From NCBI GenBank assembly GCA_030263275.1, contig SZOR01000007.1, forward strand, positions 1 to 64,000: a stretch of DNA of 64,000 nt. The letters are read 5' to 3'. This DNA is from DSNY01 sp016861185. GTDB taxonomy: Bacteria; Pseudomonadota; Gammaproteobacteria; Burkholderiales; Burkholderiaceae_F. Positions 39,444-48,481 of this stretch are shown here, piece after piece. A program made the translations under genes and the position numbers. The stretch's first letter is position 1, and each line of letters opens with the position of its first letter. The notes under the pieces are model-generated. The model was given only the letters and a program-made list of their open reading frames with translations. It made no database searches and was not told the DNA's origin.

Positions 39444-40997
39444 ATGCAGCTCGATACGTTTTCTTGCCGCGCGTCTCGTCGCCGCTTTCTGCGCGGCCTT
39501 GCCTCGCTCGCGGGCCTCGGCGCGACGGGCGCTCTCGTCGCACCGTCGGCGCTCGCACGCCAGCCGGCGGCCAACCGCTTCACGCGGCTGTTTCCGCACC
39601 TTCCGCCGTTCGCCGATGCCACGCCGCAGATGGCCGCGGCACTGGCCGATATCGGCCGACCGGGCGGACTGATGGACGCGCGCGACAACCTCGCGGCGGG
39701 CCCGGTCGCGCTGATCGTCGACCCGGCGTTGAACGTCACCAACCCGAACGCCGCGCTGCCGGCAGGCACGGCCGGAACGACCTTCATGGGTCAGTTCATC
39801 GACCACGACATCACGTTCGACACGACTTCGCGGCTCGGCGTGCCCACGTCGCCGCGGCAGTCGCCGAACGCGCGCGTGCCCGCGCTCGATCTGGACTCGG
39901 TGTACGGCGCCGGGCCGGTCGCCGATCCGCTGCTGTACGACCCGCGCGACCGCGCGAAATTCAGAGTCGAGTCGGGCGGGCTGTTCGAGGATCTGCCGCG
40001 CATGCCCGACGGCACGGCGATCGTCGCCGATCCGCGCAACGACGAGAACCTCGTGATCGCCGGGCTGCAGGCCGCGTTCCTGAAGTTTCACAACAACGCC
40101 GTGGACTTCGTGCGCGCGCGCGGCGCGACCGACTCGGCGCAGGCCTTCGCACAAGCACGGCGCCTGACGACCTGGCACTACCAGTGGCTCGTGCTCAACG
40201 AGATCCTGCCTTCGTTCATCGGCCAGGCGGCGGTCAACGACATCCTCGTGCGCGGCCGGCGCTTCTATCGCGCCGACGACGAAGCGGCTGCCGGAGTGCC
40301 GGTCGAGTTCCAGGGCGCCGCTTACCGCTTCGGCCATACGCTGGTGCGGCCTTCATATCGCGCCAACCTGCGCGGCGACAACGGCGTCGCGTTCTTCGGC
40401 TTCGTCTTCGACCCGGTTGCGCAGGGGCAGTCCGATCCCGTCGATCTGCGCGGCGGCGCGCGCGCTCCGCGGCGCTTCATCGGCTGGCAGACGTTCTTCG
40501 ATTTTCGCGATGGCGAAGTCAAGCCGCGCAAGAAGATCGACACGCGCATCTCCACGCCGCTGTTCAACCTGCCGCTCGGCGCGATCGCCGACGGCTCGGC
40601 GCCGACCTCGCTGCCGCAGCGCAATCTGCTGCGCCATCTGACGTGGCAGCTCCCGTCGGGGCAGCGCATCGCCGAGGCGATGCACGCGCCCGTGCTGTCG
40701 CCGCGCGACTTCTCCGGGCTGGCCGGCTATGGGCTCGGGCTGGAGCGGAACACGCCGCTCTGGTACTACGTGCTCAGGGAAGCGGAGCTGATCGGCGGCG
40801 GCGAGATCCTCGGCCCGGTGGGCGGACGCATCGTCGGCGAAGTGATCATCGGGCTGCTGCAGGCCGACCGCGATTCGTATCTTTCGGCCGCACCGCACTG
40901 GATGCCGACGCTGCCGACGACGACGGGCACCGGCAACTTCCGGATGGTGGACTTCCTGACGTTCGCCGGCGTCAGTCCGGCGCAGCGCGGGCAGTAG
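39444..40997 (+). CDS. Animal-type heme peroxidase, Tat-exported
   Basis: 517 residues. A twin-arginine signal (SRRRFLRGLASLAGLGATGA) directs export of the folded protein. The distal site is TFMGQFIDHDITFD with the catalytic His, and the proximal heme-ligand region is AAYRFGHTLVRPSYR. GVPTSPRQSPNARVPALDLDSVYG and LVLNEILPSFIG match the peroxidase/cyclooxygenase superfamily. It oxidises halides or organic substrates with peroxide outside the cytoplasm; substrate unknown. Its start is tied to the 49-nt hairpin. Confidence 0.92.
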   Translation: MQLDTFSCRASRRRFLRGLASLAGLGATGALVAPSALARQPAANRFTRLFPHLPPFADATPQMAAALADIGRPGGLMDARDNLAAGPVALIVDPALNVTNPNAALPAGTAGTTFMGQFIDHDITFDTTSRLGVPTSPRQSPNARVPALDLDSVYGAGPVADPLLYDPRDRAKFRVESGGLFEDLPRMPDGTAIVADPRNDENLVIAGLQAAFLKFHNNAVDFVRARGATDSAQAFAQARRLTTWHYQWLVLNEILPSFIGQAAVNDILVRGRRFYRADDEAAAGVPVEFQGAAYRFGHTLVRPSYRANLRGDNGVAFFGFVFDPVAQGQSDPVDLRGGARAPRRFIGWQTFFDFRDGEVKPRKKIDTRISTPLFNLPLGAIADGSAPTSLPQRNLLRHLTWQLPSGQRIAEAMHAPVLSPRDFSGLAGYGLGLERNTPLWYYVLREAELIGGGEILGPVGGRIVGEVIIGLLQADRDSYLSAAPHWMPTLPTTTGTGNFRMVDFLTFAGVSPAQRGQ

Positions 40998-41005
40998 CGG
41001 TTCGC

Positions 41006-41458
41006 TTACGGCACCGGCCGCGCGTCCTGCAGTCGCAGCCCGCCGCGAATCAGCCGGTAGATGACCCAGGCCCAGACCGCGACGATGCCGAGCGCGCCGA
41101 CGGTCGCGCCGCCGATCGTCGCGAACAGCGCGCCCCAGTCGATCGACAGCACGCCGGGCGTGGCTGCGCTGCGGATGGCCGCCGCGACCACCGGCCAGGC
41201 CGACGCGACGATCACGCCGAAAGCGAGCGCATACCACAGCAGCGCGAACCAGAAGGTGCGGATCAGCCAGCGGTGGTGCGAGTCGAGAAACGAAACCGAA
41301 TCGCCGCGCTTGGCGTAGTTGATTACCAGGCCGACGATCGCGGGCCAGATCAGCATCGGCACGAAGCCGATCGCGTGCAGGCCGTAGGCGGCCCACACCG
41401 CGGTGAACTCGCGGGTCGGCGGGACGGCATCGACGGTTCCGGGGTCGTTTGCGCTCAT
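41006..41458 (-). CDS. DUF4870-like membrane protein
   Basis: 150 residues with three to four membrane segments: YGLHAIGFVPMLIWPAIVGL, TFWFALLWYALAFGVIVASA and ATIGGATVGALGIVAVWAWV. The intervening NYAKRGDSVSFLDSHHRWLIR resembles the conserved loop of DUF4870/TIC20-related proteins. Function unknown. Transcribed away from recQ, 64 bases apart, and convergent with the peroxidase gene (8 bases between). Confidence 0.8.
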   Translation of the reverse strand: MSANDPGTVDAVPPTREFTAVWAAYGLHAIGFVPMLIWPAIVGLVINYAKRGDSVSFLDSHHRWLIRTFWFALLWYALAFGVIVASAWPVVAAAIRSAATPGVLSIDWGALFATIGGATVGALGIVAVWAWVIYRLIRGGLRLQDARPVP

Positions 41459-41522
41459 CGTCGGCTCCGGGCGATGCGGCCATCGTAACGCCGTCCGCAG
41501 GGACTTCGCTACGCTTGCGCCG

Positions 41523-43331
41523 ATGCGCGCGCGCGACGCTTCGTCGATCCTCAAGGACGTTTTCGGCTACTCGAGCTTTCGCGGCTTCCAGCGCGAGGTC
41601 ATCGAGCACGTCGCGGCGGGCGGCGACGCCCTGGTGCTGATGCCGACCGGCGGCGGCAAGTCGCTGACCTACCAGATCCCGGCGCTGCTGCGCGACGGCG
41701 TCGGCATCGTCGTTTCGCCGCTGATCGCGCTGATGCAGGACCAGGTCGCCGCGCTCGAGGAGGCCGGCGTGCGCGCCGCCTTCCTGAATTCGACGCTGTC
41801 GGCGGCGGAGGCCGCTGCGGTCGAACGGCGCATGCGCGCGGGCGAGCTCGACCTCGTCTACGTCGCGCCCGAGAGACTGCTGACCGAGCGCTGCCAGCGG
41901 CTGCTCGGCGAATGCACGCTCGGCTTGTTCGCGATCGACGAAGCGCACTGCGTGTCGCAATGGGGACACGACTTCCGGCCCGAATACGGACAGCTCGCGC
42001 TCCTGCGCGAGCGCTGGCCGCAGGTGCCGCGCATTGCGCTGACGGCGACCGCCGACGTGCCGACGCGGCGCGAGATCGCGGCCAGGCTGCTGGTCGAGCC
42101 GCGGCTTTTCGTCGCCAGCTTCGACCGGCCTAGCATCCGCTACCGCATCGTCGAGAAGCGCGAGCCGCGCGAGCAGCTTCTGCGCTTCATCCGCGACGAG
42201 CATCCGGGCGAAGCCGGCATCGTCTACTGCCTCGCGCGCAACACGGTCGAGGAGGTCGCGCAGTTCCTCGTCGGTCACGGTATCGCGGCGCTGCCTTATC
42301 ACGCCGGACTCGACGCCGCCGTGCGCGCGGAGAACCAGCGCCGCTTCATCGACGAGGACGGGCGCGTGATGGTCGCGACGATCGCCTTCGGCATGGGGAT
42401 CGACAAGCCCGACGTGCGCTTCGTCGCGCACCTGGACATGCCGAAGAGCATCGAAGGCTATTTCCAGGAGACCGGCCGCGCCGGGCGCGACGGCGAACCC
42501 GCCGACGCATGGATGACCTACGGGCTGGCCGACGTCGTGCAGCAGCGGCGGCTGATCGAACTGTCGGACGCCGACGCGAACTACAAGCGGCTGTCCAACG
42601 CCAAGCTCGACGCGATGCTGGGGCTGGCGGAAACCGGCGACTGCCGCCGCGTGCGGCTGCTCGCCTATTTCGGCGAGCAAAGCGAGCCCTGCGGCAATTG
42701 CGACAACTGCCTCGAGCCGCCCGAGCTGTGGGACGCGACCGAGCCGGCGCGCAAGCTGTTGTCGTGCATCTACCGCTGCGAGCAGGCGGGCGGTTTCGGC
42801 TTCGCCGCCACGCACGTGATCGACGTGCTGCGCGGCAAGGCTACCGACAAGGTGCACAAGTTCGGCCACGACAGGCTCAGCACGTTCGGCATCGGCGCCG
42901 ATCTGTCCGAGGCCGAATGGCGGCTGCTGTTGCGCCAGCTCGTCGCGCAGCACCTGGTCGAGGTCGACTACGAGCGCTTCAACGTGTTGCGGCTGACCGA
43001 GGCGAGCCGACCGGTGCTGCGCGGCGAACGCACGATCGAAGTGCGCCGGCACACGGCCGCGGCGGGGCGCAAGGCGAAGAAGGCAAAGGCGGCCGCCGCC
43101 GCGTCGCTCGCAGCGGCCGACGAGGGGCTGTTCGAACGGCTGCGCGAGTGGCGCGCTCAGGTGGCGAAGGAACACGGCGTTCCCGCCTACGTCGTGTTTC
43201 ACGACGCCACGCTGCGCGCGATCGCGCAGGCGCGGCCGCAGTCGATCGACGCGCTGCGCGGCATCTCGGGCGTCGGCGAACGCAAGCTCGCGAGCTACGG
43301 CGAAGCGCTGATCGGGATCGTCGCGGGATAG
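41523..43331 (+). CDS. recQ: ATP-dependent DNA helicase RecQ
   Basis: A 602-residue 3'-5' helicase. Motif I is MPTGGGKSLTYQIPAL, motif II is the DEAH box in AIDEAHCVSQWGHDFRP, motif III ALTATAD and motif VI QETGRAGRDG. The zinc-binding region ends SEPCGNCDNCLEP. A winged-helix RQC domain follows, then an Ala/Lys-rich linker (KAKKAKAAAAAS) and a C-terminal HRDC domain (HDATLRAIAQARPQSIDALRG). Full length for the family. The ATG at 41523 is the first that fits the conserved N-terminus. Confidence 0.96.
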   Translation: MRARDASSILKDVFGYSSFRGFQREVIEHVAAGGDALVLMPTGGGKSLTYQIPALLRDGVGIVVSPLIALMQDQVAALEEAGVRAAFLNSTLSAAEAAAVERRMRAGELDLVYVAPERLLTERCQRLLGECTLGLFAIDEAHCVSQWGHDFRPEYGQLALLRERWPQVPRIALTATADVPTRREIAARLLVEPRLFVASFDRPSIRYRIVEKREPREQLLRFIRDEHPGEAGIVYCLARNTVEEVAQFLVGHGIAALPYHAGLDAAVRAENQRRFIDEDGRVMVATIAFGMGIDKPDVRFVAHLDMPKSIEGYFQETGRAGRDGEPADAWMTYGLADVVQQRRLIELSDADANYKRLSNAKLDAMLGLAETGDCRRVRLLAYFGEQSEPCGNCDNCLEPPELWDATEPARKLLSCIYRCEQAGGFGFAATHVIDVLRGKATDKVHKFGHDRLSTFGIGADLSEAEWRLLLRQLVAQHLVEVDYERFNVLRLTEASRPVLRGERTIEVRRHTAAAGRKAKKAKAAAAASLAAADEGLFERLREWRAQVAKEHGVPAYVVFHDATLRAIAQARPQSIDALRGISGVGERKLASYGEALIGIVAG

Positions 43332-43483
43332 CGGCGCGCGCCCCGCCGCGGTCGCCGGGCGCGGATCGCATGATCGCGGGGCCGTGCGGCGCAGGCGCGC
43401 GGACTACGCTGGGGCTGCCGCACGTCGGCCGTGCGTGCGCCGCCGAATCCCGATCACGGCCTTCGGAGACAAGGAGAATCCCG

Positions 43484-44446
43484 ATGAAGAATCCGCTACC
43501 GCGGTTCGGCTGGATCGCCGGCTGCGCGTTCGCCCTGCTTGTCGCGGCGGCGCCGGCGCGCGGGCAGATGCAGACCTGCTTCCCGTCGAAATTCGGGCCG
43601 AACGATCAGATCGGCGCACTGAACCACGTCACGCCCGAGAAGACGCTCGCCGCCGCCAAGCTGATCACGCGCGGCAAGGCGTACCGGCTCGGCATCGAAA
43701 CCAACAGCAGGACGCCGGCGTTCCCGCCGCGCACGTTCGCGCTGACCGTGGTGCAGCCGGGGCAGGTGGCCGGCGCGACGCTCGGGCCGAGCAAGACCAC
43801 GTACAACGACGACATCATCGCCGGCTGGGTCGGCATCGGTTCGCAGCTCGACGGCCTCGGCCACATCGGCATCGACAACGTCTACTACAACTGCAACAAG
43901 GCGGCGGACTTCGTCAAGGCCGACGGGCTCGCCAAGCTGGGCATCGAGAACGTGCCGGCGATCGCCACGCGCGCGGTGCTGCTCGACATGGCCGGTTACT
44001 TCAACACCGACATCGTGAAGGAAGGCACGGCGTTCAACCGCGCCGAGATCGAGGGCGCGCTGAAGCGCCAGGGTGTGAAGGGCATCGAGCGCGGCGACGT
44101 GGTGCTCTTTTACACCGGCTGGACCAAGCTGATCGGCAAGGACGACAAGCGCTACGGCTCCGTCGAACCGGGGCTGGGCGTCGAAGGCGCGAAGTATCTG
44201 GCGTCGCTCGGCGTGGCGATGGTCGGCGCCGACACCTGGGGTTTGGAGGTGATTCCGTTCGAGAAGAACGCCGGCGTCTTCGAGGTGCACCAGATCCTGC
44301 TGCCGATGAACGGCATCTACATCCTGGAGAACATGAACACCGAGGAAATGGTCAAGGACAAGGCGTGGGAGTCTTTCTTCACGCTCGGCCCGGCGCGCAT
44401 CACCGGCGCCGTGCAGGCGATCATCAATCCGATCGCAGTGAAGTGA
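43484..44446 (+). CDS. Secreted cyclase-family (kynurenine formamidase-like) protein
   Basis: 320 residues. AGGAG lies before the ATG. A signal peptide (about 1-28, FALLVAAAPARG) precedes a cyclase fold: NDQIGALNHVTPEKTLAAAKLI, WVGIGSQLDGLGHIGI (the metal-binding loop, in which SQLDGLGH replaces the usual THxDxxxH), VLLDMAGYF and DVVLFYTGWTK. Family members hydrolyse amides or lactones with a divalent metal. The substitution of the first His by Gln is typical of this long subfamily. Substrate unknown. Confidence 0.88.
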   Translation: MKNPLPRFGWIAGCAFALLVAAAPARGQMQTCFPSKFGPNDQIGALNHVTPEKTLAAAKLITRGKAYRLGIETNSRTPAFPPRTFALTVVQPGQVAGATLGPSKTTYNDDIIAGWVGIGSQLDGLGHIGIDNVYYNCNKAADFVKADGLAKLGIENVPAIATRAVLLDMAGYFNTDIVKEGTAFNRAEIEGALKRQGVKGIERGDVVLFYTGWTKLIGKDDKRYGSVEPGLGVEGAKYLASLGVAMVGADTWGLEVIPFEKNAGVFEVHQILLPMNGIYILENMNTEEMVKDKAWESFFTLGPARITGAVQAIINPIAVK

Positions 44447-44460
44447 GCGGTTCGCTTTCC

Positions 44461-44483
44461 GGCCCCGGCTCCGAGCCGGGGCC
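44461..44483. terminator. Hairpin between convergent cyclase and TerB genes
   Basis: GGCCCCGGCT (44461-44470) pairs perfectly with AGCCGGGGCC (44474-44483) across a CCG loop. It lies 14 bases after the cyclase stop and 7 bases from the TerB stop on the other strand. No T tract follows; a bidirectional attenuating hairpin is likely. Confidence 0.7.
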
Positions 44484-44490
44484 GGGCGGA

Positions 44491-44943
44491 TCAGCCGCGA
44501 TCGCGCAGCTCTTTGGCGCGCAGTTTCGCCGCGATGTAAGCGTCGTCCGGCACGTGCAACAGACCGGCGATCTTGCGCATCAGGTGCAGCTCGTGCGCCG
44601 ACAGCTCGGCGTCGGCGTAGGCGACCCGCCACATCAGCTCGATCACGCGCTCCTTCTGTTCCTGCGTGAAGCGCTGGTTGATCAGCGACGTGAACTGGTA
44701 GTAGTCGGTCGCCTGCCGCATCTGCTCTTCGGCGAGCGCGATCAGCGCGTCGGCCTCCGCGCCGCTCAGGCCGAACTTTTCGTGCACCGCGCGCAGCACC
44801 GCCTCGCGCTCGGCGGGGCTCGTGTCGCGGTCGATGCGCACGACCTCGACCAGCAGTGCGGCGGTGGCCAGTTCGATGCTGTGGCCGCCGCTCTCCGGCG
44901 CGGCCAGGTTGCGGTCGAAAAAGTCGCGGATCGTCTTCAGCAT
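44491..44943 (-). CDS. TerB-domain protein
   Basis: 150 residues, helical. IELATAALLVEVVRIDRDTSPAEREAVLRAV and MWRVAYADAELSAHELHLMRKIAGLLHV form the acidic TerB/DjlA metal-binding helices. TerB domains bind divalent metals. Though named for tellurite resistance, stand-alone copies such as this are common and no other ter genes are near. It is 13 bases downstream of the liuR-like gene and shares its strand, so the two may be co-transcribed. Confidence 0.88.
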   Translation of the reverse strand: MLKTIRDFFDRNLAAPESGGHSIELATAALLVEVVRIDRDTSPAEREAVLRAVHEKFGLSGAEADALIALAEEQMRQATDYYQFTSLINQRFTQEQKERVIELMWRVAYADAELSAHELHLMRKIAGLLHVPDDAYIAAKLRAKELRDRG

Positions 44944-44956
44944 CGGTCGCGCCCCT

Positions 44957-45385
44957 CTACTTGCGGCCGGTCAGGATGCGGCGGCACTCGGCCTCGTGCT
45001 GGCCGATCTCGGCGAGCGTCACCTCGATGTCCTCGCGCTGCTGCTCGAGCGTGGCGCGGTGCTGTTCGAGGATCGCCAGGAACTTGCGCGCCTGCGCGAC
45101 CGCATCCTTGGGACTCTCGTACATGTCGATCAGTTCGCGGATCTGCGTCAGCGTGAGTCCCAGCCGCTTGCCGCGCAGCGTGAGCTTCAGGCGCGTGCGG
45201 TCGCGCGGCGAATACACGCGCTTCAGCCCGCTCGCGCCCGCGCGGGTCGGCGCCAGGATGCCCTGGTCCTCGTAGAAGCGGATCGCGCGCGGCGTGATGT
45301 CGAACTCGCGCGCGAGGTCGGTGATCGTGAACTGGGTCGCGGGCGGCGCCGGGCTTTCGGCGTTGGCCGTGGTGCGTTTCGGCAT
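44957..45385 (-). CDS. liuR: MerR-family regulator, probable LiuR
   Basis: 142 residues from the ATG at 45385 (an upstream frame extends further but lacks the family start). The MerR DNA-binding unit is FTITDLAREFDITPRAIRFYEDQGIL, followed by RVYSPRDRTRLKLTLRGKRLGLTLTQIRELIDMY and a coiled-coil dimer helix (LEQHRATLEQQREDIEVTLAEIGQHEAECRR). There are no metal-binding Cys. It has a palindrome 30-47 bases upstream that matches the two liu operators, which supports autoregulation and LiuR identity. In many genomes liuR abuts liuA; here it is detached. Confidence 0.85.
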   Translation of the reverse strand: MPKRTTANAESPAPPATQFTITDLAREFDITPRAIRFYEDQGILAPTRAGASGLKRVYSPRDRTRLKLTLRGKRLGLTLTQIRELIDMYESPKDAVAQARKFLAILEQHRATLEQQREDIEVTLAEIGQHEAECRRILTGRK

Positions 45386-45414
45386 GCGGGTCTTCGGAGA
45401 GGCGACGGCGCGCA

Positions 45415-45432
45415 GTTTACGTGCGCGTAAAC
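45415..45432 (-). promoter_or_regulatory. LiuR-like operator upstream of the MerR gene
   Basis: GTTTACG-TGCG-CGTAAAC, the same 7+7 layout as the liu operators, with TTTACG in place of TTGACG. It sits 30-47 bases before the liuR start, in the divergent gap shared with the gene at 45556. Probably the autoregulatory site. Confidence 0.75.
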
Positions 45433-45555
45433 CGGAAGCAATGCCCGAGCGCACGCGCTTGAGCCCGGGCCGCCGATTCGAAGCCCTTGAACAGAGGCCG
45501 GGGGCGCCCGCATACGCCGCGATCGGGCCGGTCGCGTCAGGGCAATCTAGCGCCG

Positions 45556-46095
45556 ATGAGACTGGAAGGGACGCGCCCGGCGCAAGCGGCGCGTCCGGGT
45601 GGACGCAGCATGCAGGCCCCGATCAACTTCGTCATTTCCGTTCACGCCGACGCCGCGCGCGAAGACGGCATGGTTGCAGTCGGTCTGGCCACCGAGCGGC
45701 TGCGCGCCGGCGGCGCCGATCTGATCGAAGCCAACGACGACGAAGCCACGCTGGTGCAGTTCGACGCGCTCGACCTCGACGTGCTGTGGAGCGCCGCCGA
45801 TCTGGCGCGCGAGCACAACCGCGCGGGGCTGCGCTTCGGCATCGCCTCCGGCGTCAAGGAGCGTCCTGCCCGGCCCGGCGCGCGCCCGCGCGCCAGCGAA
45901 CGCAGCGTCGCGCAGGCGCGGGGGCTCGCCCGCAGCGCCGACCGCGCCGGCGTACTGGTGTCCTCGCAGCTCGGCTCCTTGCTGATCGTCTCCGACCCGA
46001 CTCTGACGCCGCAGCTGCGCGCAACGCGCCTGTTCCACGCCGACGGCGGCACGCTGCAGGCGTACCGCTTCGAGTCCGGCGCACGCGCCGGCTGA
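45556..46095 (+). CDS. Hypothetical protein resembling a degenerate class III nucleotide cyclase domain
   Basis: 179 residues from ATG 45556; ATG 45610 is an alternative. The layout recalls a class III adenylate/guanylate cyclase domain: ATERLRAGGADLIEANDDEATLVQF, a central ALR-like GLRFGIASGVKERPA, SVAQARGLARSADRAGVLVSSQL and a C-terminal DGGTLQAYRFESG resembling the end of such domains. The metal-binding Asp pair is not evident, so catalysis is unlikely. Low-confidence fold guess. Divergent from liuR, sharing its operator region. Confidence 0.6.
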   Translation: MRLEGTRPAQAARPGGRSMQAPINFVISVHADAAREDGMVAVGLATERLRAGGADLIEANDDEATLVQFDALDLDVLWSAADLAREHNRAGLRFGIASGVKERPARPGARPRASERSVAQARGLARSADRAGVLVSSQLGSLLIVSDPTLTPQLRATRLFHADGGTLQAYRFESGARAG

Positions 46096-46134
46096 AGCGC
46101 GCTGGCGGCGGTGCGGCCCGCTTAAACTGCCGCA

Positions 46135-47229
46135 ATGAATCCGCACGAACACGAACTCGCCTATCCGTGGGCGGAAGCACCCGCGCCCGGAACGATCGTC
46201 ACCCTGCGACCCGGCGTGCACTGGCTGCGCATGCGCCTGCCGTTCGCGCTCGACCACATCAACCTGTGGCTGCTCGACGACGAGATCGAAGTCGACGGTA
46301 GCGTGCGGCGCGGCTGGACCGTGATCGACTGCGGCATCACCAGCGACGAAACCAAGGCCGCGTGGGAGAAGCTGTTCGACACCGCGTTCGAAGGCCGGCC
46401 GTTGCTGCGCGTGATCGCCACGCACTTCCATCCCGACCATCTCGGGCTCGCGCATTGGCTCGCCCGCGGCGGCGAACGCGAACGCTGGCGCGCGCCGCTG
46501 TGGATGAGCGCGACCGAATACGCATTCGGCCGCTTCCTGTCGGCGGGTACCAACGAAACCGCCGGCGAAGACGCGGCCGCGCACTTCCGCCGGCACGGCC
46601 TGTCCGATCCGGAGTCGCTCGCCAAGGTGCGCGCGCGCGGCGGCGGCTACTACCCGAAGCTCGTCCCCTCGGTGCCACGGTCGTTCCACCGGATCGCCGA
46701 CGGCGACGAGATCGCGATCGGCCGCGCCGGGTCGCGCCGCGTCTTCCGCGTGATCGTCGGCCACGGCCACGCGCCCGAGCACGTGTCGCTGTACTGCGCC
46801 GAAGACAAGCTGCTCGTGTCCGGCGACATGGTGCTGCCGCGCATCTCGACCAACGTCAGCGTCTTCGATCTGGAGCCCGAGGCCAACCCGCTGCCGCGCT
46901 ATCTGCGCTCGCTCGACCATTACCTGATGCTGCCGGCCGACACGCTGGTGCTGCCTTCGCACGGCAAGCCCTTCGTCGGACTGCATCGCCGGGTGGCGCA
47001 GCAGCACGCGCATCACCAGGCGCGGCTCGCGGAGGTCTACGACGCCTGCGCGACGCCGAAGACGGCCGCCGACATCGTGCCGGTGCTGTTCAACCGCGAG
47101 CTGGACCTGCACCAGACGACGTTCGCGCTCGGCGAATCGCTCGCGCACCTGCACGCGCTGTGGTACGAGGGGCGGCTCGTGCGCACGAGCGACGGCGGCG
47201 TCTGGCGCTTCGCGCAAGGCCTGTCCTGA
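46135..47229 (+). CDS. MBL-fold metallo-hydrolase
   Basis: 364 residues. The metal site is ATHFHPDHLGLAHW (HxHxDH), with GHGHAPEHVSLYC, SGDMVLPRIS and VLPSHGKPF as the remaining ligand motifs. A helical C-terminal extension (about 280-364) gives the larger form seen in acyl-CoA- and lactone-acting hydrolases. Probably two-zinc hydrolase of unknown substrate. It precedes metC by 52 bases that hold a small dispersed repeat. Confidence 0.93.
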   Translation: MNPHEHELAYPWAEAPAPGTIVTLRPGVHWLRMRLPFALDHINLWLLDDEIEVDGSVRRGWTVIDCGITSDETKAAWEKLFDTAFEGRPLLRVIATHFHPDHLGLAHWLARGGERERWRAPLWMSATEYAFGRFLSAGTNETAGEDAAAHFRRHGLSDPESLAKVRARGGGYYPKLVPSVPRSFHRIADGDEIAIGRAGSRRVFRVIVGHGHAPEHVSLYCAEDKLLVSGDMVLPRISTNVSVFDLEPEANPLPRYLRSLDHYLMLPADTLVLPSHGKPFVGLHRRVAQQHAHHQARLAEVYDACATPKTAADIVPVLFNRELDLHQTTFALGESLAHLHALWYEGRLVRTSDGGVWRFAQGLS

Positions 47230-47242
47230 GCTTGTCGAAGGG
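47224..47242. repeat. Short dispersed repeat TCCTGAGCTTGTCGAAGGG-type
   Basis: The 19-base element covers the end of the MBL gene and the first bases beyond it. It matches a short motif found very widely between genes of many proteobacteria, read in another frame as FDKLRTG. Single copy in this window. Confidence 0.7.
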
Positions 47243-47281
47243 CATGAGGCGCGTCGATCGACCACCGGGGCGCATCCGTTC

Positions 47282-48481
47282 ATGAGCGAACAGCGCAAGC
47301 ACAAGCCCGCCACGCAACTGGCCACGCTCGGGCGCGAGCGAACGTCGAGCTTCGGCTTCGTCAACCCGCCGCTGGTGCGCGGCTCGACGGTGCTGCACGA
47401 CAGCGTGGCGCAGATGAAGGAGCGCGTGCGCCAGCGCTTCGCCGGCGTCGACCGTCCGACGACCTACGGCATCTACGGCACGCCGACGCATCACGCGTTC
47501 TACGACGCGCTCACCGCGCTCGAAGGCGGGCACGCGAGCTGGGCCGCGCCGTCGGGGCTGGCGGCGATCACGACCGCGATCCTCGCTTTCGTGCGGCAGG
47601 GCGATCACGTGCTCGTGCCCGATTCGGTCTACTGGCCGACGCGCCGCTTCTGCCGCGAGGTGCTGCCGCGCTTCGGCGTGACGGCGAGCTTCTACGATCC
47701 GCGCGTCGGTGAAGCCGGCCGCGCGGCGGTCGAAGCGCTGTTCACGCCGGCCACGCGCGTGCTGTTCCTCGAGTCGCCCGGCTCGCTGACCTTCGAGATG
47801 CAGGACGTGCCGCTGCTCGCTGCGGTCGCGCGGGCGCGCGGCGCGGTGAGCCTGATCGACAACACCTGGGCCACGCCGCTCCATTTCCGTCCGCTCGAGC
47901 ACGGCGTGGACGTGTCGATCCACGCGGCGACCAAGTACATCGGCGGCCACTCGGATCTCGTGATGGGCACGCTGACCGCCAACGACAGCGCATGGCCGCG
48001 GCTGCGCGAGGCGATCCACCAGTACGGCGTGACGACCAGCCCCGACGACTGCTGGCTCGCGCTGCGCGGTCTGCGCTCGATGGGCGCGCGGCTCGCGCAG
48101 CACCGCGCCAACGCCGAACGCCTGATCGAATGGCTGCGTGCCCAGCCCGAGGTCGAGCGCATCCTGTACCCGGCCGCGCCCGACGACCCCGGCCATGCGC
48201 TGTGGAGGCGCGACATGAGCGGCGCAAGCGGTCTGTTCGGCGTCGTGTTAAGGCCCTCGGTAAGCGAAGCCGCCTGCAACGCCTTGATCGACGGCTTGCA
48301 GCTTTTCGGCCTCGGCGCGTCCTGGGGCGGCTACGAAAGCCTGATCATCCCCGCCAATCCGGAGCGTACGGTCGTGCCGCCGCCGTTCAAGGGGCCGCTG
48401 TTCCGCATCGGCGCCGGGCTCGAAGACGCCGGCGACCTGATCGACGATCTGGCGCAGGGTTTTGCGCGATTGCGCGGCTAG
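47282..48481 (+). CDS. metC: Cystathionine beta-lyase
   Basis: A 399-residue PLP enzyme of the Cys/Met metabolism family; splits cystathionine to homocysteine. The PLP Lys is in SIHAATKYIGGHSDLVMG. TYGIYGTPTHHAFYDALTALEGG and WGGYESLIIPANPE are conserved in MetC-like members; VSLIDNTWATPLHF carries the PLP-binding Asp. The stop codon region overlaps the convergent redoxin gene by 4 bases. Methionine gamma-lyase activity cannot be excluded by sequence alone. Confidence 0.92.
   Translation: MSEQRKHKPATQLATLGRERTSSFGFVNPPLVRGSTVLHDSVAQMKERVRQRFAGVDRPTTYGIYGTPTHHAFYDALTALEGGHASWAAPSGLAAITTAILAFVRQGDHVLVPDSVYWPTRRFCREVLPRFGVTASFYDPRVGEAGRAAVEALFTPATRVLFLESPGSLTFEMQDVPLLAAVARARGAVSLIDNTWATPLHFRPLEHGVDVSIHAATKYIGGHSDLVMGTLTANDSAWPRLREAIHQYGVTTSPDDCWLALRGLRSMGARLAQHRANAERLIEWLRAQPEVERILYPAAPDDPGHALWRRDMSGASGLFGVVLRPSVSEAACNALIDGLQLFGLGASWGGYESLIIPANPERTVVPPPFKGPLFRIGAGLEDAGDLIDDLAQGFARLRG

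Noticed and set aside
39404..39446. Leader peptide starting at the ATG inside the 49-nt hairpin
   Set aside because: It runs out of frame with the peroxidase gene for hundreds of codons and has no ribosome-binding site of its own.
40353..43202. 949-codon minus-strand frame opposite recQ and the peroxidase
   Set aside because: Shadow of recQ and the peroxidase in another frame; no domain.
44491..44943. Tellurite-resistance operon
   Set aside because: TerB domain alone, without terA, terC, terD or terZ; name refers to the fold only.
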